Shown here piece by piece: positions 1-6,980 of a DNA stretch of 18,143 nucleotides. Source of the stretch: Halobacteriales archaeon. Lineage in GTDB: Archaea; Halobacteriota; Halobacteria; Halobacteriales; Hikarchaeaceae. The stretch spans positions 1 to 18,143 of the forward strand of contig JAPYRM010000002.1 of NCBI GenBank assembly GCA_029941175.1, written 5' to 3'. How positions within the stretch are numbered: position 1 is the stretch's first letter; every line of letters starts with the position of its first letter. The notes beneath the pieces are model-generated. The model saw nothing but the letters and a program-made list of their open reading frames with translations. It was not told the origin of the DNA and did no database searches. A program made the translations under genes and the position numbers.

Positions 1-60
1 ATCCAGAAGCGAGTAGGGTCAGGTATAAAGGGAGAAGTGGGAGATCAAATTGTTGTTTAA
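1..60 (+). CDS. C-terminal fragment of an unidentified protein (5' end outside window)
   Basis: Frame 1 is open from the first base to a TAA at 58-60 and encodes 19 residues ending GEVGDQIVV. It stops 24 bases before the stop codon of the convergent hisI gene, a normal layout for two converging genes. The fragment is too short to assign a family, and an open frame of this length could occur by chance. Confidence 0.4.
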   Translation: MQKRVGSGIKGEVGDQIVV

Positions 61-84
61 TTTTGGAAAGGCGCAACATAGAGA

Positions 85-456
85 TTAAAAGGGTTCTAGA
101 AAGAATTGGGAAGTTGGGGAACCATCAGAAATCACATCTATGATTTGATTGTGGAAACAAGACATCTTGCCGGTATGGCATGCATTATTAGTTTGTGAAA
201 CAATATACAAAATTGCATCCCCATCACAATCCACGCGTATTTCATGGACATGTTGTATATTTCCACTAGTTTCACCCTTTTTCCAGATTTCATTTCGACT
301 ACGTGAAAAATAATGTGCCAATCCAGTTTTACGGGTTAGAGATAGTGCAGTGGAATCGGCATAAGCAAGCATGAGAACTTCATTTGTTTCTATATTTTGG
401 GTGATAACAGGGACTAGGCCATTATCGCCGAATGATATTTCGAAAGAGTTAGACAC
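85..456 (-). CDS. hisI: Phosphoribosyl-AMP cyclohydrolase HisI
   Basis: Opens the purine ring of phosphoribosyl-AMP, the third step of histidine biosynthesis, in the cytoplasm. The 123 residues match the usual length of the stand-alone archaeal enzyme; no HisE pyrophosphohydrolase domain is fused to it. The family motifs are all present: LMLAYAD near residue 28, the [17 protein letters not shown] block (50-66), DCDGD at 76-80 (Mg-binding aspartates plus zinc Cys77) and CHTGKMSC (93-100) with the other two zinc cysteines. The start codon is GTG at 454-456; no in-frame ATG lies near it. A TATA-like ATTTAAGG about 40 bases upstream suggests a short leader. The gene is monocistronic here and lies away from hisA and hisB on the other strand, with the ferredoxin gene between. 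Confidence 0.96.
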   Translation of the reverse strand: MSNSFEISFGDNGLVPVITQNIETNEVLMLAYADSTALSLTRKTGLAHYFSRSRNEIWKKGETSGNIQHVHEIRVDCDGDAILYIVSQTNNACHTGKMSCFHNQIIDVISDGSPTSQFFLEPF

Positions 457-490
457 AGATAATTGAACGCGTAGGATGTAGAAAGATATT

Positions 491-500
491 TCCCTTAAAT
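491..500 (-). promoter_or_regulatory. Candidate TATA box for hisI
   Basis: On the minus strand this reads TATTTAAGGG, close to the haloarchaeal TTTAWR-type box. Its centre is about 40 bases before the GTG start of hisI, so a transcript would have a leader of roughly 14 bases. Assigned by position and composition only. Confidence 0.35.
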
Positions 501-537
501 AGCAGCAATAAAATTACTTTTCGTTTTTTGAAGTAAA

Positions 538-927
538 TCAAATTACTCGGTTTTGGAGATAGTCCAAATGTTTAGCATTGAAAACTATCTTTATTTTTTC
601 GGATTCTGGAGAACCAATACATGTGAGACGGATGTTGTATTCTTCGACTTCGTCGTCGGAGAGAATTTGTTGCATGTCCATATTAATTTCACCGGATTTC
701 AATATAGCAGCGCAGTTGGCACAGGCGCCCGCACGACAAGAAAATGGCCAATCATATCCTTCAACTTCTGCAACTTCAAGTATATATTCTCCTTCGTTGA
801 CATCAAAAGAACCGTAGTCTTCACTAGAGAGTTCAGAGTTGGCGGCTTTTTCGAAGAGGTCGTCGTCGTCTAAGTCCCATTCATTGTCTGTTAATACATC
901 GTAATTTAGGTATTCGACTGTTGGCAT
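538..927 (-). CDS. fer: Haloarchaeal-type [2Fe-2S] ferredoxin
   Basis: Soluble one-electron carrier. In Haloarchaea the homologue accepts electrons from pyruvate and 2-oxoglutarate ferredoxin oxidoreductases. The cluster ligands are Cys64, Cys69, Cys72 (CRAGACANC) and Cys103 (LTC), the plant-type spacing. From [18 protein letters not shown] to the final [10 protein letters not shown] it is almost the same as my recollection of the Halobacterium salinarum protein, and both are about 128-129 residues. Residues 14-45 form the extra acidic insertion typical of the halophilic ferredoxins, with a run of five aspartates interrupted only by Leu (DLDDDD). The start is ATG at 925-927. It is divergent from hisA. 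The family call is very strong; the physiological partner is not shown by neighbours. Confidence 0.97.
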   Translation of the reverse strand: MPTVEYLNYDVLTDNEWDLDDDDLFEKAANSELSSEDYGSFDVNEGEYILEVAEVEGYDWPFSCRAGACANCAAILKSGEINMDMQQILSDDEVEEYNIRLTCIGSPESEKIKIVFNAKHLDYLQNRVI

Positions 928-1026
928 TAAGTAGTTATTTTACGTGGGTATTGTTAGACCTTGCTGTTCTGATTTCAATGGGATAGAAAACGGTGGCTTT
1001 ACCTGATGTAAGACAAACCGAAACGC

Positions 1027-1755
1027 ATGAACCCACTATTCGAAGTGATCCCAGCGATAGATATTCAAAATGGGAAGACGGTGCAACTCGTAGGCGGGTT
1101 AAGAGGGACAGAAAAATATTATGGAGATCCTGTACAGTGTGCGTTGCGGTGGGAAGAAATGGGTGCTAAAACGATACACATAGTAGATATTGATGGTGCA
1201 TTTGAAGGAGAACTTAAAAATAAATCAATAATAGAAAGAATTCTAGAAGAAATTGGCATGTCAGTACAAGTAGGAGGGGGGATCAGAAAAGAAAAAAGAG
1301 TAACAGAATTGATAGAAATGGGGGCAGACAGAGTTATTTTGGGAACTGCTGCAATAGAAAATCCAGAGTTAGTAGAAATGTTGAGTAAAAAATATCCAAA
1401 ATGCATTATGGTTAGTCTAGACTCAAAAGGTAGAGAAATCGTAGTGGAAGGTTGGGAGAAAAAAACCAATTTGGATCCGATAAAGGCGGCGAAGATGTAT
1501 GAGGAATTGGGTGCGGCGAGTATTTTATTTACAGATGTGGATGTTGAAGGGAGATTGGAGGGAGTACGGGGGGGAGTGATTGAAGAAATGGCTAGATTGG
1601 TAGAGATACCGATTGTTGCTAGTGGGGGCGTAGCTTCTTTGAAAGACTTAGAAATATTTTACCAGGCAGGGGCATCTGCAGCAGTTGTCGGGAGTGCATT
1701 GTACGAGGGGTCAATTTCATTTGAAGAAATAAAAGATTGGATCAAAGATATATAA
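1027..1755 (+). CDS. hisA: HisA, ProFAR isomerase
   Basis: Catalyses the Amadori rearrangement of ProFAR to PRFAR, the fourth step of histidine biosynthesis. The 242 residues form the expected TIM barrel with an internal two-fold repeat. The catalytic aspartates are Asp12 in VIPAIDIQNG and Asp170 in FTDVDVEG. Phosphate is held by VGGGIR (82-87) and ASGGVAS (198-204), and the C-terminal VGSALYEG is conserved. The LRGTEKYYGDP segment (25-35) resembles haloarchaeal HisA. The ATG start fits the family N-terminus. The TAA stop lies inside the first copy of a 29-bp direct repeat, and hisB starts 106 bases further on. No TrpF-like bifunctionality can be judged from the sequence. Confidence 0.96.
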   Translation: MNPLFEVIPAIDIQNGKTVQLVGGLRGTEKYYGDPVQCALRWEEMGAKTIHIVDIDGAFEGELKNKSIIERILEEIGMSVQVGGGIRKEKRVTELIEMGADRVILGTAAIENPELVEMLSKKYPKCIMVSLDSKGREIVVEGWEKKTNLDPIKAAKMYEELGAASILFTDVDVEGRLEGVRGGVIEEMARLVEIPIVASGGVASLKDLEIFYQAGASAAVVGSALYEGSISFEEIKDWIKDI

Positions 1756-1820
1756 TCCGCATATATCGTCCGCATATGACATTTATTAAAAATATATAAT
1801 CCGCATATATCGTCCGCATA
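1748..1820 (+). repeat. 29-bp perfect direct repeat pair with four TCCGCATA boxes
   Basis: Identical 29-bp copies lie at 1748-1776 and 1792-1820, 44 bases apart start to start. Each copy holds two TCCGCATA octamers 13 bases apart, so the octamer occurs at 1756, 1769, 1800 and 1813. The first copy includes the hisA stop codon. The array ends about 10 bases upstream of the hisB TATA box, where an archaeal activator or upstream operator would lie. The repeat is directly visible; the regulatory role is inferred. Confidence 0.9.
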
Positions 1821-1830
1821 AAAAGAAATG

Positions 1831-1840
1831 TTTATGTAAG
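1831..1840 (+). promoter_or_regulatory. TATA box of hisB
   Basis: TTTATGTAAG is centred about 26 bases before the hisB ATG, the spacing expected for a leaderless archaeal transcript. This promoter supports the long hisB reading frame with the zinc-finger extension, because transcription would begin at its ATG. Confidence 0.6.
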
Positions 1841-1861
1841 ATACCAACTAAGTGTAGCGAC

Positions 1862-2572
1862 ATGCCAACTTGTGAATATTGTAATGAAAGCTTTTCAGAG
1901 AGAGGTATTGGAACCCACAGAAGGTGGTGTAAAGAAGGAATTGTAGAAAGTGCAGACGCCGACATAGAAGGGCAAAAACTCTTGTTTGGCGCTAGAAAGG
2001 CAAAGGTAACAAGGGGAACTAAAGAAACCACCATAGAACTTTCATTGAATGTAGATGGTCGTGGGAACTCAAATATAAACACTGGGATAGACTTTTTTGA
2101 CCACGTATTGGAATCGTTTGCTACACACGGTTTGTTTGATTTAGACATCCAGGCAGAAGGGGATGTGGAAGTGGATGGCCACCACACGATAGAAGATGTA
2201 GGAATAGTGTTGGGCAAATCGTTTTGTGAGGCATGGGGGGATAAAGTGGGAATAAATCGTTTTGCTGAAAGAAATATCCCCATGGATGAGTCAGTGGCTT
2301 CGGTGATTATTGACATTAGTGGAAGGCCATATTTCTCATTTGAAGGAACATTTAGTGAAGAACAAATAGGCAATTTCACGAGTAGCATGGCACCTCATTT
2401 TTTTAGGAGTTTTGCGATGAATGCAGGGGTTACATTGCATTGTTCTGTGAAAGGCGGAAACGCGCATCACGAAGTGGAGGCTTTATTCAAAGCTGTTGGT
2501 AAAGGGATTGATGATGCAAGTCAGAGAGATGGTAGGAGGAAAGAAACCCCAAGTACAAAAGGGGGGCTTTAG
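1862..2572 (+). CDS. hisB: Imidazoleglycerol-phosphate dehydratase HisB with N-terminal zinc finger
   Basis: Dehydrates imidazole glycerol phosphate to imidazole acetol phosphate, the sixth step of histidine biosynthesis. The enzyme core runs from about residue 44 to 236 and is of normal length. Its metal-binding motifs are intact: FFDHVL (78-83), HHTIED (107-112), HHEVEALFKA (202-211) and the C-terminal PSTKGGL. It resembles haloarchaeal HisB throughout. The unusual part is residues 1-43, which carry Cys4-x2-Cys7-x11-His19-x3-Cys23, a C2HC zinc-finger pattern, followed by an acidic linker. The ATG is supported by a TATA box 26 bases upstream. A TTG at Leu41 could give a core-only protein, but the cysteine and histidine spacing argues that the extension is translated. 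The ACT-domain regulator gene follows 40 bases downstream. Confidence 0.95.
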   Translation: MPTCEYCNESFSERGIGTHRRWCKEGIVESADADIEGQKLLFGARKAKVTRGTKETTIELSLNVDGRGNSNINTGIDFFDHVLESFATHGLFDLDIQAEGDVEVDGHHTIEDVGIVLGKSFCEAWGDKVGINRFAERNIPMDESVASVIIDISGRPYFSFEGTFSEEQIGNFTSSMAPHFFRSFAMNAGVTLHCSVKGGNAHHEVEALFKAVGKGIDDASQRDGRRKETPSTKGGL

Positions 2573-2612
2573 CCCATACGGCTAAGGTCCACGAGACTAT
2601 AGATAAGTTAAA

Positions 2613-3116
2613 ATGTTTGATGTAATTATGCGGAAATTTAAAGGGAGCCCTAGTCAGCAAGCTGTTATTCGGCTTTTATTAACTAGAGGGTTTTCTGTCA
2701 ACGATACAGGCAGAGTAGTGTCGGGGGCGATTGAAATTCCACATACCCAAATTGCAGGTGAATTGGGAATCGACCGGAGAGTGGTGGATTCAACGACGAA
2801 TACCATACTACAAGATGTGGAATTAAAACCAATTTTTCAAAATATTTCATCCATACCTAGTCTTCGAGATCTAGCTCCAGTACTAAAATTGTCGGTGTTG
2901 ACTGTAGAGGTCAATGACGCGACTAATCCAGGGATTGTTTCAATTGTTACGTCTTTGATAGCTAAACAAGGTATATCTATACGTCAAACAATAAGTGAAG
3001 ACCCAGAATTCACGGATGACCCGAAGTTATATATAATTACAGATGAGCAGTTGCCAGGGGAGTTGGTCAATGAATTGATATCACTAGATTTTGTTAAGAA
3101 AATAGGGATAGAATAG
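2613..3116 (+). CDS. ACT-domain regulator of amino-acid metabolism (COG2150-like)
   Basis: This 167-residue protein joins an N-terminal winged-helix-like region to a C-terminal ACT domain. Residues 15-66 contain a plausible helix-turn-helix in IPHTQIAGELGIDRRVVDST. Residues 92-167 have the ACT signature LTVEVNDATNPGIVSIVTSL, with the Asn-Pro-Gly turn that starts the first helix. Proteins of this layout are annotated in archaea as predicted regulators of amino-acid metabolism; ACT domains usually bind a free amino acid. Its place 40 bases after hisB on the same strand suggests that it is co-transcribed and may sense histidine or another amino acid. No ligand or DNA target is known from the sequence. 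It converges on the small zinc-protein gene, 20 bases away. Confidence 0.85.
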   Translation: MFDVIMRKFKGSPSQQAVIRLLLTRGFSVNDTGRVVSGAIEIPHTQIAGELGIDRRVVDSTTNTILQDVELKPIFQNISSIPSLRDLAPVLKLSVLTVEVNDATNPGIVSIVTSLIAKQGISIRQTISEDPEFTDDPKLYIITDEQLPGELVNELISLDFVKKIGIE

Positions 3117-3136
3117 TCACAAAAAGAGTGATAGTT

Positions 3137-3340
3137 TTAGTCGACGATTATGTCATCAGAGCCGATAACTTGTTGAGAAATTTGCATTTCAGATTCATAG
3201 CGGTGGATCCAAGAAGCAAAACAATCAGGGCACAAACGTTGTGAATCTACATCTCTTTGGTCGACTATTAATCGGACAGTACGGGAGAGTGCATCAGAGA
3301 TTGACCGAGAACATCCATCACAGGGTTCGGAGTTGAACAT
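3137..3340 (-). CDS. Small zinc protein with two CxxC knuckles
   Basis: A 67-residue protein with Cys7-x2-Cys10 and Cys37-x2-Cys40, enough to bind a single zinc ion in a ribbon-like fold. The segment between the knuckles, LSRTVRLIVDQRDVDSQ, and the following LCPDCFASWIHRYE resemble small zinc-finger proteins that are common and mostly uncharacterised in Haloarchaea. The tail is acidic (GSDDIIVD). The ATG is at 3338-3340, with a TATA-like element about 22 bases upstream. It is transcribed divergently from polC across a 99-base gap and converges on the ACT regulator. Its function is unknown; an RNA- or protein-binding role is possible. Confidence 0.82.
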   Translation of the reverse strand: MFNSEPCDGCSRSISDALSRTVRLIVDQRDVDSQRLCPDCFASWIHRYESEMQISQQVIGSDDIIVD

Positions 3341-3357
3341 ATGAGGTAGTTGGTGTC

Positions 3358-3366
3358 AATATACAT
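3358..3366 (-). promoter_or_regulatory. TATA box for the small zinc protein
   Basis: On the minus strand this reads ATGTATATT, centred about 22 bases before the ATG at 3340. It lies in the 99-base divergent region shared with polC, for which I see only weak TATA candidates. Confidence 0.4.
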
Positions 3367-3439
3367 ATGCCTTACTACCAGAAAGATTATAGAACATCTC
3401 CGAAGGTTGTATCTTAGTTCCCCACTTTATAGGTAATTA

Positions 3440-6400
3440 ATGCGCTCAGAATATGTCTCATACTTTGAACGGATAGAGAGTCAAGTGGAGAAGTGTTTAT
3501 TTGTTGCCGAAAGGGCTAGAGAAATCGGAAAAGATCCTAGTTTGAAGGTAGAGATACCTATCGCGAACGATATGGCAGGGAGGATAGAAAATCTACTTGG
3601 AATAAGTGGCCTCTCAGATAGAATTAGAGAACTTGAAGAAGATATGGGAAGGGAAGAAATAGCGCTAGAGTTAGCTAAAGATTTTGCAGAAGGAAAGGTT
3701 GGAGAATATGATACATATGAGGGAATAATCGAAGGTGCAATTCGGACTGCGGTGGCTTTGTTGACAGAAGGAGTGGTTGCAGCCCCACTAGAAGGGATAG
3801 ATAGAGTTGAACTCTGTGGCAATAGTGATGGAACTGAATTTGTTCGTATTTTTTATGCAGGTCCAATAAGATCTGCAGGGGGGACTGCACAAGCATTATC
3901 AGTATTGGTCGCAGATTATGTTCGGACTATACTTGGTATTTCGAGTTACAAACCATTACAAGAAGAAGTTGAGCGGTACGCTGAAGAAATTGAATTATAT
4001 GCTAGAGAAACGAGTTTGCAGTACCTCCCATCTTCTGAAGAGACAAAGTTTATTGCCCGGAACTGTCCCATAATGTTGGACGGTGAGCCAACTGGGAAAA
4101 TGGAAGTATCAGGTTATAGAGATTTGACTCGTGTGAAGACCAACAAATCGAGAGGTGGGATGTGTCTTGTCCTTGCAGAGGGGATTGCTCTGAAAGCTCC
4201 AAAAATAAAGAGGTACACGTCTCAATTGAATGAGATTGAATGGCCGTGGTTAAATGATCTTATTGCGGGTAAATTTTCAGAAGATGAGGCACCTGAGAGT
4301 GTGGAAGAAACTAAAGAAGTTGTAAATGGTCCCAGACGTGCTAAACCAGAAGATAAATATTTACGGGATATAATTGCGGGAAGGCCTGTTTTTTCACACC
4401 CTTCCCGACCAGGTGGGTTTAGACTTAGATATGGACGGGCTAGAAATACAGGCTTGTCAACTATAGGGATACACCCAGTTACTATGCACATCCTTGATGA
4501 TTTTCTTGCCCCGGGAACTCAATTAAAAACAGAATATCCGGGTAAGGCGGCAGGTGTGGTTCCGGTAGATACCATAGAAGGTCCAACTGTGAGGTTGGGT
4601 TCGGGACAAGTTCTCAGTGTGAAGACCGTCGAAAAGGTTGTAGAAATCAAAGAAGAAATAGAGAGCATCATAGATTTGGGAGAATGCCTAATTGGTTTTG
4701 GTGAGTTTGTAGAGAATAATCGTGATTTATTGCCTTCGTCTTATGTAGTGGAATGGTGGATTTTAGATGTTGAAAAGGGAGGAATAAATATACAATCTTT
4801 GTTTGATGGAGAAGATATTAAGTTGGAAAATCCAACTGCTGATCAAGTAATAAAGTGGTCAAAAGAATTAAAAGTTCCACTACACCCGAAATATACATAT
4901 TTATGGCACGATATCACTCCGATACAATTTCAAGAGCTTAGTGAAGAGGTTTCAAAGGGGCATATCTCAGGTGGTGTTTTATTTGTGAGATCGAGCCCAA
5001 GTATTAAGGAAACTCTTGAGTCTTTATTAATAGAACATGGCGGTTTAGAAGAGATTGAAATTAGAGACCCATTCCCATTTATTCTTTCATTGGGACTTTC
5101 TGAGGATCTAACAATGTTGTGGGAATCGCTCACTCCGGAGGCAAAGATATGGCAAAATTCTATGAAGGCTATTAATGAAGTCGCCCCATTCACCGTTAGA
5201 GAGCGTGCGCCGACGCGGATAGGTGGGAGAATGGGAAGGCCTGAAAAATCCGAATCACGTGAAATGAGCCCTCCAGTTCATACACTATTTCCATTAGGAG
5301 AATCGGGGGGAGATAGGAGAAATGTATCTCTCGCATCGAAATCGTTCGAGCGTGTTTATGCAAAAAAAGGATTGATCAAAACTGAAATTGGTAAGAGAAT
5401 GTGTTCTAGCTGTAATGTAGAAACTCATCGTTTTTCTTGTCAAGAGTGTGGTGGGAAATCTTTTCCAGTATATATTTGTGGAAAATGTAAATCGAGATGT
5501 ATTCAGAATATTGGAGGTGTGGAGATATCGTGTCCTAAATGTGGATCGAAAACTCGACCTGAATTTTTTGACAAAATTGGATTGGCAGAGATATACAAAG
5601 AAGCACTAGAGATGGTGGGAGAAAGAGAAAGTGCATTTGATATTCTCAAAGGTGTGAAGGTACTTACTTCTAAGAATAAAACCCCAGAACCGATAGAAAA
5701 GGGAATTCTTAGGGCAAAGCACAATGTGTCCACATTCAAAGATGGGACTATAAGGTACGATATGACAGATCTTCCAGTTACTAGTTTTCGTGCTTCGGAA
5801 TTGGGTGTCTCGATTGTGAAGTTAAAAGATATGGGATATGAGTTTGATATTTATGGAGATCCATTAAAAGAGGAAAAACAACTTGTCCCAATACGGGTTC
5901 AAGATCTTATATTGTCTCATGGTGCCGCGGAGCATTTAAAACATACTGCAAATTTCATTGATGAGTTATTAATGAAATTTTACGGATTAGATCCATTCTA
6001 TAATATTCAAAACAACGATGATTTGATTGGGAAATTGGTATTGGGACTAGCTCCACATACTAGTGCTGGTGTTGTTGGAAGAATACTGGGATTTACAAAT
6101 GCGTCAGTTGGATATGCCCATCCATATTTCCATGCGGCTAAGAGAAGAAATTGTGATGGTGATGAAGATTGTGTGATGTTACTTTTAGATGGTTTATTGA
6201 ATTTTAGTAGGAGTTATTTACCTGATAAAAGAGGGGGAAAAATGGATGCACCATTGGTTATGTCTGCTATTCTCAATCCAACTGAAATTGACGACGAAGC
6301 TCATAATGTAGATAGTGTTGAGAGGTATCCACTTGAGTTCTACGAAGCGACCCTTAATTTTGAACACCCGACCGATATAAGTGTGAAACTTGCCAGGGAT

Positions 6401-6931
6401 TCAATTGAAAAGGGCGAATTATATGCAGATCTTTTGCACACACACGACACTTCAGATATAGCAGCGGGTCCAAGATTGTCAGCTTACAAAACGCTAGGTC
6501 CCATGTTGGATAAATTAGATGCTCAATTAAACCTAGCAAGAAAAATTAGAGCCGTTGATGAAACAGATGTTGCGGAGCGAATTATAGAATATCATTTTCT
6601 TCCGGATCTTTTAGGAAATCTTCGTGCGTTTTCACGTCAAGAAACCCGTTGTCCAGCGTGTAGCATAAAATATAGAAGGGTACCATTATCAGGTGTTTGC
6701 AGAGAATGTGGGGGAAAAGTTCATTTAACTGTTCATCAAAAATCTATTTCAAAGTATCTTAAAGCTGCTATGTCCATGGCAGAAGAATTTAAATGTAGAG
6801 AATACACAAAGCAACGATTGAACCTTATTGAAAAATCGTTGAAAAGTATTTTTGAGAATGATAAAAATAAACAGAGCGATTTGGGTTATTTTGTCCCTAC
6901 TCCTGTAGAAATCAAAAAAGAAATTAGATAA
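3440..6931 (+). CDS. polC: DNA polymerase D large (catalytic) subunit DP2
   Basis: Catalytic subunit of the archaeal family-D replicative polymerase, which pairs with the DP1 proofreading subunit (not in this window). The 1163 residues have the intein-free length. The N-terminus matches haloarchaeal DP2 from YFERIESQ onward, through IPIANDMAGRIENLLGI and YAGPIRSAGGTAQALSVLVA. The catalytic loop HPYFHAAKRRNCDGDED contains Asn904, Asp906 and Asp908, corresponding to the metal-binding residues of Pyrococcus DP2. Zinc-binding cysteines lie at 655/658, 667/670, 680/683 and 698/701, and again at 1071/1074 and 1087/1090. The C-terminal QSDLGYF (1145-1151) resembles a PCNA-interacting PIP box. The ATG start fits the family. 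It converges on the sulfatase gene 49 bases away. Confidence 0.98.
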   Translation: MRSEYVSYFERIESQVEKCLFVAERAREIGKDPSLKVEIPIANDMAGRIENLLGISGLSDRIRELEEDMGREEIALELAKDFAEGKVGEYDTYEGIIEGAIRTAVALLTEGVVAAPLEGIDRVELCGNSDGTEFVRIFYAGPIRSAGGTAQALSVLVADYVRTILGISSYKPLQEEVERYAEEIELYARETSLQYLPSSEETKFIARNCPIMLDGEPTGKMEVSGYRDLTRVKTNKSRGGMCLVLAEGIALKAPKIKRYTSQLNEIEWPWLNDLIAGKFSEDEAPESVEETKEVVNGPRRAKPEDKYLRDIIAGRPVFSHPSRPGGFRLRYGRARNTGLSTIGIHPVTMHILDDFLAPGTQLKTEYPGKAAGVVPVDTIEGPTVRLGSGQVLSVKTVEKVVEIKEEIESIIDLGECLIGFGEFVENNRDLLPSSYVVEWWILDVEKGGINIQSLFDGEDIKLENPTADQVIKWSKELKVPLHPKYTYLWHDITPIQFQELSEEVSKGHISGGVLFVRSSPSIKETLESLLIEHGGLEEIEIRDPFPFILSLGLSEDLTMLWESLTPEAKIWQNSMKAINEVAPFTVRERAPTRIGGRMGRPEKSESREMSPPVHTLFPLGESGGDRRNVSLASKSFERVYAKKGLIKTEIGKRMCSSCNVETHRFSCQECGGKSFPVYICGKCKSRCIQNIGGVEISCPKCGSKTRPEFFDKIGLAEIYKEALEMVGERESAFDILKGVKVLTSKNKTPEPIEKGILRAKHNVSTFKDGTIRYDMTDLPVTSFRASELGVSIVKLKDMGYEFDIYGDPLKEEKQLVPIRVQDLILSHGAAEHLKHTANFIDELLMKFYGLDPFYNIQNNDDLIGKLVLGLAPHTSAGVVGRILGFTNASVGYAHPYFHAAKRRNCDGDEDCVMLLLDGLLNFSRSYLPDKRGGKMDAPLVMSAILNPTEIDDEAHNVDSVERYPLEFYEATLNFEHPTDISVKLARDSIEKGELYADLLHTHDTSDIAAGPRLSAYKTLGPMLDKLDAQLNLARKIRAVDETDVAERIIEYHFLPDLLGNLRAFSRQETRCPACSIKYRRVPLSGVCRECGGKVHLTVHQKSISKYLKAAMSMAEEFKCREYTKQRLNLIEKSLKSIFENDKNKQSDLGYFVPTPVEIKKEIR

Positions 6932-6972
6932 TAATAGTTTAAAGTGATAGTTATGTTTAAATTAGATTTGAA

Positions 6973-6977
6973 TTTTT
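6973..6977 (+). terminator. Weak T-tract after polC
   Basis: A T5 run in an AT-rich 49-base gap between the polC stop and the convergent sulfatase stop. Archaeal intrinsic termination can use short T tracts, but there is no other support. Confidence 0.2.
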
Positions 6978-6980
6978 AGA

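Noticed and set aside
553..873. A 106-codon plus-strand open frame opposite the ferredoxin
   Set aside because: It is the antisense shadow of a clearly conserved gene and its translation is Phe-rich with no family resemblance. Similar shadows inside polC, recJ, the CNNM gene and others were left out for the same reason.
1748..1820. CRISPR array
   Set aside because: There are only two repeat copies with a 15-base spacer, internal octamer duplication, overlap with the hisA stop codon and no cas genes.
2627..2634. A fifth, inverted TCCGCATA box inside the ACT regulator gene
   Set aside because: A single 8-mer is expected about once by chance on two strands of 18 kb, and it lies within coding sequence away from a promoter.
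5402..5545. Separate zinc-ribbon gene inside polC
   Set aside because: The CxxC pairs are the known central zinc-binding region of DP2 and are in frame with the rest of the protein.
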